Shown here: piece after piece, positions 8,328 to 14,863 of the stretch
Layout: every line of letters starts with the position of its first letter
Numbering within the stretch: the stretch's first letter is position 1
Origin: Martelella sp. HB161492
GTDB taxonomy: Bacteria > Pseudomonadota > Alphaproteobacteria > Rhizobiales > Rhizobiaceae
Assembly (NCBI RefSeq): GCF_013184775.1
Contig: NZ_JAATVV010000014.1
Location: 1-64,000, forward strand
Reading direction: 5' to 3'
DNA length: 64,000 bases
Made by a program: the position numbers and the translations under genes
The notes under the pieces: generated by a model
What the model was told of the DNA's origin: nothing
What the model saw: the letters and a program-made list of their open reading frames with translations, nothing else
The model's database searches: none

Positions 8328-9070
8328 CAGCCGAGTTCCCGTTCGATCCGCCTGCCGATCCGGACGATCTCATCGGCCTTGCCGGAGAGATCCATGGCCA
8401 GCTTCAGCAGCCGGTCATGCTCTTCGCAATGGGTCTTGCGCGCCGCCATGAAGCCGGCATGGAGCCGGTCAAAGCCGGCCTTTGCTTCCGTATATTCATC
8501 GAGCAGAGGATTGCTTCCCTCCGGGCCGAAGAAGGCCTCGCGGACCTCACTCACCCATGCCCGGGGCACATTCAGATCCCGGGCCAGCGTCGTATCCGTC
8601 CATGATCCCTGATAGCCGCGGTCTCCGTAAACATCATCCAGCTTCTCGGTGATGATCCGCCGGTCTTCCCGGTCCATGGCCGGCGGCGGATCGGCCTGCG
8701 GTGCGGTGGCGGCCTCAGGCGGTGCTGTCGGTCTGACGGCAAAGGCCTTTGTGGTCATTGCTGCCTTACGCGGTTTTACTGCTGCCATATCCTGTCCTTT
8801 CATGCGGTTTGTGACGGGTGGTCTGCGCCGGCAGGCCGGGCACCGGTCTTCAGCCGGTGTCGCACCGACCCTCCAGCCGCCGGCGCGGAAGTGATCCCTG
8901 ATGGTGTCCGGCTCATCCTGCCGAAGAGCGGTGCTGAGGATCGCGTAGCCACTGGCCTCACAGCAGCCGCAGACAATCCGCAGCGCTCCGGCAAGCCCCG
9001 CACCATGGCTGACGGTGGTGCGTTCGAAGTGGCGGATGGGAGCGCCTTTCGGTCCGGCTGTGGCACTCAT
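8327..9070 (-). CDS. Phage-type hypothetical protein with Cys pairs
   Basis: A 247-residue protein. The N-terminal part contains CGCC and CPAC pairs about 45 residues apart, which could bind zinc. After a Pro/Ala linker, the C-terminal 120 residues are helical (DDVYGDRGYQGSWTD, then VPRAWVSEVREAFFG, then a long helix) and recall conserved rhizobial phage proteins of unknown function with a small DNA-binding-like helix pair. The start ATG overlaps the GcrA-like stop (ATGA) and the end overlaps the next start (TGATG). No function can be assigned. Confidence 0.65.
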   Translation of the reverse strand: MSATAGPKGAPIRHFERTTVSHGAGLAGALRIVCGCCEASGYAILSTALRQDEPDTIRDHFRAGGWRVGATPAEDRCPACRRRPPVTNRMKGQDMAAVKPRKAAMTTKAFAVRPTAPPEAATAPQADPPPAMDREDRRIITEKLDDVYGDRGYQGSWTDTTLARDLNVPRAWVSEVREAFFGPEGSNPLLDEYTEAKAGFDRLHAGFMAARKTHCEEHDRLLKLAMDLSGKADEIVRIGRRIERELG

Positions 9071-9645
9071 GCGGAAGTCTCCCGCGTGACAGCCCCGGCA
9101 TAGCCGCCCCATTGTCCGCGGCCGGCCGGCACCTTTCGCTTCTCATAAGGCCGGTACATCAGCTTCTGATGCTCCGGGCAGTAGGCGGCGCCCTCAGCCA
9201 CCGGCCTTCCGCAGCATGGGGCATCCGGTCCGAGCCGCTCACCGCCCGGTGTCAGCACCAGCCGGCACTGGAATTCGCCGCAGTCGATAAACCGTACCGT
9301 CGGTTGACCGGGAAGCTGCATATGCTGTGTGTCATAGGCCTCAACCGGGATCAGCTTGCGTAACCGCGCTTCTGCCACTGGTGCTGGCTTCTTCGGCTTC
9401 CGCTTCCGCTTCACCAGCAGCTTTGCGGCCTTCGATCTGCGCGCGGCAGCGGCAGCGGCGGCGGCGGCAGCCTTTTCCTCCGCGGACATCTTCTGCCGCA
9501 CCGGAAACAGGTCCGGATTGCGGCGGGCAATACCGGCAATGACCATGCGTGAGACACCCCACGCCCCGGCAATCGCCGTCAGCGTCCTGCCATCCCGGCG
9601 CATTGCCGACATCGCCTCGATTTCCTGTCGGTCCCAGTACTTCAC
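9067..9645 (-). CDS. GcrA-family cell-cycle regulator homologue
   Basis: A 192-residue protein of the GcrA family. The N-terminal helix-turn-helix (WDRQEIEAMSAMRRDGRTL) is followed by an Ala/Lys-rich linker with a run of about ten alanines. The C-terminal domain holds the family's Cys/His pattern (GEFQCRL, then PCCGRPV, then AYCPEHQKLMYRP). Chromosomal GcrA binds sigma-70 RNA polymerase and activates promoters carrying CcrM-methylated GANTC. The GTG start at 9645 is chosen because an excellent AAGGAGAGG site precedes it. The protein is longer and more divergent than typical GcrA, and sits in a phage-type operon. It is therefore probably an element-encoded version acting on the element's own or host cell-cycle promoters. 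Confidence 0.8.
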   Translation of the reverse strand: MKYWDRQEIEAMSAMRRDGRTLTAIAGAWGVSRMVIAGIARRNPDLFPVRQKMSAEEKAAAAAAAAAARRSKAAKLLVKRKRKPKKPAPVAEARLRKLIPVEAYDTQHMQLPGQPTVRFIDCGEFQCRLVLTPGGERLGPDAPCCGRPVAEGAAYCPEHQKLMYRPYEKRKVPAGRGQWGGYAGAVTRETSA

Positions 9646-9713
9646 AAGACCTCTCCTTTCCGTTCGGGATGCCCGCCCAAATCTTAAGGCGGGACACCGG
9701 AGCGGAACGGGGG

Positions 9714-9959
9714 TCAGCTGCGGAAGCGACGACGCCAGTCCGTCGCCGCTTCGATCTCCTTCATGCACAGCGCGTCCAGTGCCTCTTCGCTCAGTGCATC
9801 GTGTGCAGCGTGTGCATCATGTGCCGCCTGCACCTTTGCTGTGCCTGGCTGCGGCTGAGATAGTCCGATCTCTGGCCTGCAGGCATCTGTCCGGGGCCGG
9901 ATCTCGTCACGCACAACCCGGTGGGTTGGTGGTTCGGCAAAGGGAAAGCTGCCCTTCAT
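9714..9959 (-). CDS. Small phage-type hypothetical protein
   Basis: An 81-residue soluble protein of unknown function. It has a repetitive AHDAHAAHDA segment in the middle and an acidic helix near the C-terminus (LSEEALDALCMKEIEAATDW). The start ATG at 9959 overlaps the TGA of the preceding gene (ATGA), which is the main evidence that it is real. Confidence 0.55.
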   Translation of the reverse strand: MKGSFPFAEPPTHRVVRDEIRPRTDACRPEIGLSQPQPGTAKVQAAHDAHAAHDALSEEALDALCMKEIEAATDWRRRFRS

Positions 9960-10459
9960 CGCGCGGCCCTCCCGCCGGCCACAGAAAGACCACCGCCGGC
10001 AATCGCGCCGATCAGGCAGCGCTTGAGCCGGTCCTCGCTGATTTCCTTGTCGGAGAGTTTCTGCAGGCAGAGATGCGCCTCCGCAGGCGTCACATGGCCG
10101 TCGGCCAGCGCCTCGAGGATGGTGCTCATCAGTTCGCTTTCGTTTGCCTGGTCGCCCGCCATGCACTGGATCAGCGACAACGCCACCCGGCTGCGTTCAT
10201 CCGCTTCCGTCAGCCTGCGTCCCGCGGCAGCCGCCATTGCCTCCGTCACCAGCGGGGCATCGGTATCCTCTTCAAGGATCCGCACCACCGGGATCGGCAT
10301 GATGTCGGTATCGCGCTTGCCGTTCCAGCGGCCGACGGCACTGGTGGAGCGGTTGGTGATGAGGGCAACGCGCTCAATCCCCCCTGCCCGTTTGATCAGG
10401 TCGCGCTGGGCGCAGCGGATGGCGAGGATGAACGGATCGATGGAGGGCTCTTCGGCCAT
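9956..10459 (-). CDS. Phage CII/CP76-like regulatory protein
   Basis: A 167-residue protein whose N-terminal 60 residues contain a helix-turn-helix-like segment (DLIKRAGGIERVALITNRSTSAVGR in broken form, residues about 15-40). This resembles phage CP76/CII regulators. The C-terminal part is helical and acidic (LMSTILEALADGHVTPAEA). The start at 10459 has an AAGGGAGAGA site. It is the first gene of the tightly overlapping early block and probably regulates the element's lysogenic or replication decision; the target is unknown. Confidence 0.65.
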   Translation of the reverse strand: MAEEPSIDPFILAIRCAQRDLIKRAGGIERVALITNRSTSAVGRWNGKRDTDIMPIPVVRILEEDTDAPLVTEAMAAAAGRRLTEADERSRVALSLIQCMAGDQANESELMSTILEALADGHVTPAEAHLCLQKLSDKEISEDRLKRCLIGAIAGGGLSVAGGRAAR

Positions 10460-10779
10460 GTCTCTCCCTTTCGAAAGCAGCAAAAAGCCATGCGCGCCGG
10501 GGAACACCCGGCGTCGTTTCCCATGGCGGGACGATGGATCGTGGTTTAGGGTCTGCTCAGTCAGGCAGTGCCCCTAGGGCGGGCGGAGCCGGAAAGGACA
10601 CGAGGGTGACGGACCGGCGAATAAAGCCAGAGCCAGGAACCAGCGCCGGAGCAGACCAGACTGTCGCCTGCTCCGGCGCACCCCGCATCGACCGGCCGGG
10701 AGGAAAATGCCGGTCCGATGCCGCGTGCAGCAACAGGCCGAAGATATCACTGCCCGGTGCGCGCGAAGGGAAAAGGAAA
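10460..10779. other. Non-coding stretch with a strong hairpin
   Basis: About 320 bases between the Cro-like gene and the CP76-like gene, both on the minus strand. The main structure is the 12-bp perfect inverted repeat at 10643-10679. Short open frames that begin at the stop of the Cro-like gene look artefactual in composition. The leader of the CP76-like gene occupies the left end. Confidence 0.45.
10643..10679. repeat. Perfect 12-bp inverted repeat, 13-base loop
   Basis: GCGCCGGAGCAG (10643-10654) and CTGCTCCGGCGC (10668-10679) are perfect complements. No T-run follows on either strand, so a classical intrinsic terminator is unlikely. An RNA hairpin, a Rho- or NusG-dependent site or a protein-binding site are alternatives. 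It lies just after the Cro-like gene. Confidence 0.6.
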
Positions 10780-11031
10780 TCATACAAAGTCCTCCCGCGT
10801 TCCGAACGCAGGACGCCCCACCTCTTCGGGCCAAACTGCCCCGGCTGGCCAATTAACCGAAAGCCATTCGACAGCCCGGTCCAGCCTCAACACGCCGATA
10901 TCACTACCGTTACGAAGCGCTGGTATTCGTTTGCCGTCATTAAACAGCCGAGACGACAACGTCGCCTCAGCAATATGGGCTGTCCCGCAAAAGCGCTCTA
11001 TGAGCAGAAGAAATGAAGCAATGCTTTCCAT
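10780..11031 (-). CDS. Small Cro-like DNA-binding protein, early-operon leader gene
   Basis: An 83-residue protein with a helix-turn-helix-like core (residues about 12-45: ERFCGTAHIAEATLSSRLF, then GSDIGVLRLDRAVEWL). Similar small proteins head early operons in rhizobial prophages, in the Cro position. The ATG at 11031 is used because the longer frame runs through the operators. The predicted promoter (TTGACA at 11067-11062, weak -10 near 11043-11038) would start transcription about at the A of this ATG, and no ribosome site is present, so the message may be leaderless. Divergent to the CI-like repressor. A Cro-like role is inferred from position. Confidence 0.65.
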   Translation of the reverse strand: MESIASFLLLIERFCGTAHIAEATLSSRLFNDGKRIPALRNGSDIGVLRLDRAVEWLSVNWPAGAVWPEEVGRPAFGTREDFV

Positions 11032-11041
11032 GGATACAAAA

Positions 11042-11117
11042 TGCGGGACATATCCCGATTTTGTCAAGGGGTATGTCCCGCTTTTGTATATGCGCAATTT
11101 ACGGGATAAATCCCGTA
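11042..11117. promoter_or_regulatory. Divergent promoter region with three repressor operators
   Basis: Three copies of a 14-bp palindrome lie between the divergent regulators: CGGGACATATCCCG at 11044-11057, AGGGGTATGTCCCG at 11067-11080 (one degenerate arm) and CGGGATAAATCCCG at 11102-11115. The last is part of TACGGGAT-AA-ATCCCGTA. The first fills the spacer between the minus-strand TTGACA (11067-11062) and its -10. The third would cover the -10 of the repressor gene, while the middle one lies about 45 bases upstream of the repressor start, where an activator might bind. Confidence 0.85.
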
Positions 11118-11118
11118 C

Positions 11119-11739
11119 ATGGTTAGCACACTCGACAAAATACTTGAGCGAATTCAGGCCGAGGCAAGAGCTAAGAAGATAAGCCTCCGGCAACTCGCCT
11201 TGCGTGCAGATTTTGGACCAGACCTTTTCCGCGACTGGAAGCGTGGAAAAGCGAACATGCCCAGCCTGGACACTATTGGTCGTATCGCGAATATTCTGGG
11301 ATGCAGTGCAGGTTGGCTGGCATATGGCGAACCCTCCCCCGGTCGAAAAATACTCGTGCCCGTAGTTTCCTTTATTAGTGCCGGAAAACTGGCGGAACCC
11401 AATGGGGCAACAGTAAGGTCACAAGAATATATTGAGCTTCCAGAAAACAGTCTGCGAAATGGAAACTGGATAGCCTTGCGGGTCGAAGGGGATTCGATGG
11501 ATCTTTACTCTCCGCCCGGATCCATCATTTTTGTGAACCGCAATGAATGCGAAGCAATTGACGGCGGCTTTTATGTCTTCGCGACGGACGACGGAGACGC
11601 AACTTATAAACGCTTCCGCCAGGATCCCGACAGGCTCGAGCCAGAGTCGACCAATCGCGAACACAAGACTATCTACCCGACAAATCCACTGACCATAATC
11701 GGCAGGGTAAGACATACCCTCTTCACCTTCCCGGCCTGA
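11119..11739 (+). CDS. CI-like repressor: XRE helix-turn-helix plus S24 autopeptidase
   Basis: A 206-residue repressor. Residues 5-70 form an XRE-type helix-turn-helix (ISLRQLALRADFGPDLFRDW). Residues 78-206 form a LexA/UmuD-type S24 peptidase with Ser126 (EGDSMD) and Lys164 (ATYKRF), and Ala88-Gly89 in FISAGK is the likely self-cleavage site. Such repressors hold a lysogen silent and are inactivated by RecA-stimulated autocleavage after DNA damage, so the element is probably SOS-inducible. The ATG directly abuts the third operator and has no ribosome site, which suggests a leaderless message. It very probably binds the five CGGGATATATCCCG-type palindromes on both sides of its own gene. Confidence 0.9.
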   Translation: MVSTLDKILERIQAEARAKKISLRQLALRADFGPDLFRDWKRGKANMPSLDTIGRIANILGCSAGWLAYGEPSPGRKILVPVVSFISAGKLAEPNGATVRSQEYIELPENSLRNGNWIALRVEGDSMDLYSPPGSIIFVNRNECEAIDGGFYVFATDDGDATYKRFRQDPDRLEPESTNREHKTIYPTNPLTIIGRVRHTLFTFPA

Positions 11740-11818
11740 TTCCTCCATCACTCAGACAAAAATGCCCACCCTTGCAGTGAACCAGCTTGCAAGAGTTCAA
11801 TGAGTCCAATTCTCTTTG

Positions 11819-11868
11819 AGGGATATATCCCTTAATTTGTGTTGACTGCGGGATATATCCCATTGTAC
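11819..11868 (+). promoter_or_regulatory. Promoter of the plus-strand arm with two operators
   Basis: Two more copies of the repressor palindrome: AGGGATATATCCCT (11819-11832, perfect) and CGGGATATATCCCA (11849-11862). TTGACT at 11842-11847 makes a good -35, and a weak -10 (about 11863-11868) follows. The second operator lies within the spacer, so repressor binding should exclude RNA polymerase. The promoter drives the gene at 11946 and probably the run through to the integrase. Confidence 0.8.
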
Positions 11869-11945
11869 CGTTCTCCTACAGACTGAACGGCCAACTAACT
11901 GCGCCAATCGATCTGCCGTAACCATGAGACGGAACGGAGGATGCA

Positions 11946-12326
11946 ATGAGCGTCTACCTGGTAAGATCCTCAACAACCAAACACCTGCACGGCATTGTCT
12001 GGGGCAATCTGGACCAGATCTGGGATGTCGTTGATGAGGCGATCGAGCCCGAAGACTTCGAGTTTGCGAAACTCGGCCCCGGCGGCATGTTCTCGGCAAA
12101 AGGAATAGCACCGCGCGTTATTGATGAGACCGATAGCCCGGAGGCACCGGCCTTGCCGAATGGCGGATATCTGCCGCCCCATCTCGCGCCCTCGGAGCTG
12201 ACCTTCGACGCCCTTGTCTATCCCGACGGCCTGCGCTGGCGGCGCTTCGATGACACGCTCGGCAAACATGGTCTCGTTTCCCGTATCTGCGCTGCAGTCG
12301 ACGCCCGGAAAGGCGGTGAAGCATGA
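11946..12326 (+). CDS. Small phage-type hypothetical protein
   Basis: A 126-residue soluble protein of unknown function. It carries a beta-strand-rich N-terminus (MSVYLVRSSTTKHLHGIVWG) and an acidic middle. A strong GGAGG site precedes the ATG. It is the first gene behind the operator-controlled promoter at 11819-11868, and its stop overlaps the next start (ATGA). I do not recognise the family; it could be an early control or anti-host protein. Confidence 0.65.
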   Translation: MSVYLVRSSTTKHLHGIVWGNLDQIWDVVDEAIEPEDFEFAKLGPGGMFSAKGIAPRVIDETDSPEAPALPNGGYLPPHLAPSELTFDALVYPDGLRWRRFDDTLGKHGLVSRICAAVDARKGGEA

Positions 12327-12493
12327 ACCTCCACTTCATCGCTCATACCCATCCCCTCACCATGGAAGACTGCATCTTCCTGCGTCGAGTGGCTCTGTCT
12401 TCGGTCATTGCTGGCTGTGGTCTTGCTCTCTTTCTCATCGTCCGCGAGCTCGCCGCTCTTGAAACGGCACTTGCAGCAGCTTCGGGGGTGTAG
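12323..12493 (+). CDS. Small single-span membrane protein
   Basis: A 56-residue protein with one predicted membrane helix (about residues 23-41, VALSSVIAGCGLALFLIV), a His-containing N-terminus and an Ala-rich C-terminal helix. Its ATG overlaps the preceding stop (ATGA). The coupling and the hydrophobic segment are the evidence; function unknown. Confidence 0.55.
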   Translation: MNLHFIAHTHPLTMEDCIFLRRVALSSVIAGCGLALFLIVRELAALETALAAASGV

Positions 12494-12495
12494 CT

Positions 12496-12636
12496 GTGAC
12501 GAAACATGATGCTCTCACAGGCGCTCTCCACGGTCGGTCAGGTGAAAACTCGGTAGGTCCTGTTTCGCGTCCGCTGGTCAGCGCGTTCAAGACTATCCCG
12601 GCACATCTTCTGAATGAGGCGAACAACAATGGCTAA
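12496..12636 (+). CDS. Very small hypothetical protein, GTG start
   Basis: A 46-residue frame that starts with GTG three bases after the previous stop and overlaps the next ATG by eight bases (ends 12636, next start 12629). It has no domain. It is supported only by its fit between coupled genes, so it may simply be a leader that helps translation of the next gene. Confidence 0.35.
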   Translation: MTKHDALTGALHGRSGENSVGPVSRPLVSAFKTIPAHLLNEANNNG

Positions 12637-13171
12637 CCGCCTTCCGGCGCGGGACCGTCTCGACAGATACCGTGCACTGATATCACGGGCCGTCCCACTG
12701 GCGGATATTCTGGCCGATACCGCCGGCATGCATCTTGAGGTCAGAGGTCCGGACGAGCCGGAGATCATCTGCTCTCTCCCCGCGACCTGCCCCGCAGACA
12801 ACAGCGAACTGATCCGCAGACATATCGAGATCCCGGCTGATCTGATCGGCATGCTTGATGCAGCCGCAAGGCGCGACGCCGAGCGCAGACAGGAAATCGA
12901 ACGACTAAAGCAGGCGCTTGAGGCCAAAGGCGGAAAGCCCGCAAAGGACTATGCCGCCGAATGCGCCATGAAATGCGCCGAGCCAGCCTTCATGCGATTT
13001 TTGATCGAACAGCACGACCTGCCGCATCCAGCGACGGAGAAGACAGCCGCGACGCGGGTGCGGTCGATACTCTCGATTGGGAGCCGCAGTCAGTTGAACA
13101 CCGATCCTGATGCCGCTCATCGTTGGAGGCAGATGGTCAATCAATTTGAAATTTGGAGAAAAACTAGATGA
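12629..13171 (+). CDS. Phage-type hypothetical protein
   Basis: A 180-residue soluble protein. A central helix with regular heptads (about residues 75-95, AAARRDAERRQEIERLKQAL) suggests a short coiled coil. The C-terminal 75 residues (from CAMKCAEPAFMRF) look like a small alpha-helical domain. The ATG at 12629 has AGG nine bases upstream; an ATG at 12614 is possible. The stop overlaps the next start (ATGA). Function unknown. Confidence 0.6.
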   Translation: MANRLPARDRLDRYRALISRAVPLADILADTAGMHLEVRGPDEPEIICSLPATCPADNSELIRRHIEIPADLIGMLDAAARRDAERRQEIERLKQALEAKGGKPAKDYAAECAMKCAEPAFMRFLIEQHDLPHPATEKTAATRVRSILSIGSRSQLNTDPDAAHRWRQMVNQFEIWRKTR

Positions 13172-13434
13172 CAACCACGGGGCAGCGAACGCTCGGTTCA
13201 AATGCGATTTTCTTAACGGAAGCGCAGATCGCCGCCAGGATGGGGCTTTCCACTAGCCAATTGAAGGCAGCACTTCCCGCGCTTACGAAGTCCGGCTTTC
13301 CAACGCCGGATCCACTCTTCCTCAACCGCCGCTACTGGCCCGCATGCGAAGCCTTTCTCAATCGTCGTTACGGACTGATAGAATCTGCAATGCAGGCCAC
13401 TCCCGGCCTGGATGGAGAAGAAACATGGAACTGA
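13168..13434 (+). CDS. Putative excisionase-like helix-turn-helix protein
   Basis: An 88-residue protein with a helix-turn-helix of the MerR/excisionase kind (residues 15-55: FLTEAQIAARMGLSTSQLKA, then LTKSGFPTPDPL, then RRYWPACEAFLNRRYG). It starts within the preceding stop (ATGA) and overlaps the integrase start by ten bases. A small winged-helix protein translationally coupled to an integrase is the usual arrangement for a recombination directionality factor. The role is inferred from that position. Confidence 0.7.
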   Translation: MTTTGQRTLGSNAIFLTEAQIAARMGLSTSQLKAALPALTKSGFPTPDPLFLNRRYWPACEAFLNRRYGLIESAMQATPGLDGEETWN

Positions 13435-14639
13435 AAGCAACTGGCCTCAAAGTAAGGCGAAGAGGAAATGGAACGGTCGCATATTATTGGGTTGCGTCGG
13501 CAGTGTCCCGCGACACTGCAGGCTATCCGCTCAAGACCGTTCGCGTTCACGGCGATGAAGACGAAATCAGGCATCGTTGCACTATCCTAACCGCAGAACT
13601 GAAAGAGTGGCTGTCGCAACAGGACAAAGGGCAAAACAAACGATATGATGGCACGCTAAAGTCATTAATCCGTCTTTACCAAACAACACCAGAGAGCCCT
13701 TACAATCGTGTAAAGGCGAATACGCGTGCAATGTACGATGAGAGTCTTGGACTTCTGGAAAAATCAGTCGGCGCACGCCGCCTGGGAAAACTAACCGGAC
13801 TCGATTTCATTCGCTGGTATAATAATTTCAAACTTCCTACGAGTTCAGGAAAGCCGGAACGCCAACGCCGAGCATACAAAGCCATGCAGCTACTCCGTAT
13901 CGTTATCAAGTTCGGCGTAGTTATGAACATCGCCGACTGCTTTCGACTGTCGACAATTCTTTCCGGCATGGAGTTCACTGCCCCAGCGGCGCGCACTAAG
14001 TCGATCACCTATGATCAAGCACAAGCCATCTGCGAAACTGCCGCCAAAAAAGGACTTCTATCGATAGCTATAGCTCAAGCTCTCCAGTTCGACCTAACGC
14101 TCCGGCAGATCGATGTGATTGGTCGTTGGGAAAAGGCCCATGGCCCGGTGGCTGGAGGTATCGTCGATCGCGGCCAGCGATGGGTCGACGGTTTGCTATG
14201 GTCGCACATCGACGCCAATGGCGTACTTTCGAAGCCAACAAGCAAAACCGGCCAGACAGCCGAACACGACACCCGCGCCTACCCAATGCTTGGCCAACTG
14301 CTAGATATGATCCCGCAAGATGAAAAAGTCGGGCCAGTCATAAAATCAGAGACAACCGGACTTCCCTATCGCTATCGCTATTTCTACAAGATCTGGCGCG
14401 AGGTAGCGACGGAAGCAGGCGTTCCGAAAGACGTTTGGAACCGAGATAGCCGCGCTGGTGGCGTGACGGAGGGATCCGATGCAGGTGCCGATATCGAACA
14501 CCTGCGGCACCATGCGAACCATAAAAACATCCAGACAACGACTCGCTACAACCGCAAAACGCTGGAGAAAACTCGCCATGTCGCGGAGCTTCGCGTCGCC
14601 CGCAGAAAGACCGTGAACACACCGAAAACAGACGTGTAG
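13425..14639 (+). CDS. Tyrosine recombinase, integrase of the element
   Basis: A 404-residue phage-type integrase. An SAM-like N-terminal core-binding domain (residues about 75-170) precedes the catalytic domain. The catalytic set is recognisable: Arg227 (LTLRQID), Lys274 (TSKTG), Arg343 in NRDSRAGGVTEG, a His in LRHHANHK, and the nucleophile Tyr375 (TTTRY). The first His of the usual HxxR is replaced by Asn/Asp-type residues, as in several rhizobial integrases. The ATG at 13425 follows GGAGAAG and overlaps the excisionase-like gene. Its 3' end lies 54 bases from the 3' end of a tRNA-Arg gene, the presumed attachment site. It is intact and may be active. Confidence 0.92.
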   Translation: MELKATGLKVRRRGNGTVAYYWVASAVSRDTAGYPLKTVRVHGDEDEIRHRCTILTAELKEWLSQQDKGQNKRYDGTLKSLIRLYQTTPESPYNRVKANTRAMYDESLGLLEKSVGARRLGKLTGLDFIRWYNNFKLPTSSGKPERQRRAYKAMQLLRIVIKFGVVMNIADCFRLSTILSGMEFTAPAARTKSITYDQAQAICETAAKKGLLSIAIAQALQFDLTLRQIDVIGRWEKAHGPVAGGIVDRGQRWVDGLLWSHIDANGVLSKPTSKTGQTAEHDTRAYPMLGQLLDMIPQDEKVGPVIKSETTGLPYRYRYFYKIWREVATEAGVPKDVWNRDSRAGGVTEGSDAGADIEHLRHHANHKNIQTTTRYNRKTLEKTRHVAELRVARRKTVNTPKTDV

Positions 14640-14667
14640 GAACGCCTTTCGGAACGTGTAGGAACGC
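14632..14667 (+). repeat. 14-bp direct repeat beside the attachment site
   Basis: ACGTGTAGGAACGC occurs twice (14632-14645 and 14654-14667), 22 bases apart. The first copy contains the integrase stop codon. Repeats spaced by two helical turns between an integrase gene and its tRNA target are typical of arm-type integrase binding sites; that role is inferred. Confidence 0.65.
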
Positions 14668-14693
14668 ATGATAGACTATCTGATTGAAATCTT

Positions 14694-14770
14694 TGGTGAT
14701 CCCGACGCGATTCGAACGCGTGACCCTCAGATTAGGAATCTGATGCTCTATCCTGCTGAGCTACGGGACC
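14694..14770 (-). tRNA. tRNA-Arg (anticodon CCT), element attachment site
   Basis: Read on the minus strand this is a 77-base tRNA including an encoded CCA. The acceptor stem is GGTCCCG/CGGGATC with discriminator A. The D arm contains AGCTCAGCAGGATAGAGC, the anticodon arm is CAGAT-TCCTAAT-CTG with anticodon CCT, and the T arm has GCGTTCGAATCGC. The 3' end faces the integrase, the usual geometry for integration into a tRNA 3' end. A second copy of the tRNA end, which would mark the other boundary, was not found within the window. Confidence 0.95.
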
Positions 14771-14863
14771 ACTCGACCTTCTCCATACAAAAGCTTAATG
14801 GCGAAGGAAAGCCCCGCCGGGAGAAAATCCGATGTGCTTCATCTCGACCTGCAGCACCCGGGA

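Noticed and set aside
9356-10549. 397-codon open frame on the plus strand opposite the GcrA-like and CP76-like genes
   Set aside because: It is antisense to a set of coupled, well-spaced genes, has no domain, and its Arg/Pro/Ser-rich composition is what GC-rich antisense frames give.
10557-10787. Short minus-strand frames beginning at the stop of the Cro-like gene
   Set aside because: Although an ATGA overlap exists in one frame, the products are Arg/Cys-rich nonsense that run across the inverted repeat. Treated as non-coding.
1-14694. Second copy of the tRNA-Arg 3' end (left attachment site)
   Set aside because: I looked by eye for the T-arm and acceptor sequence and did not find it, so the left boundary is not called. 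An alignment search is needed to be certain.
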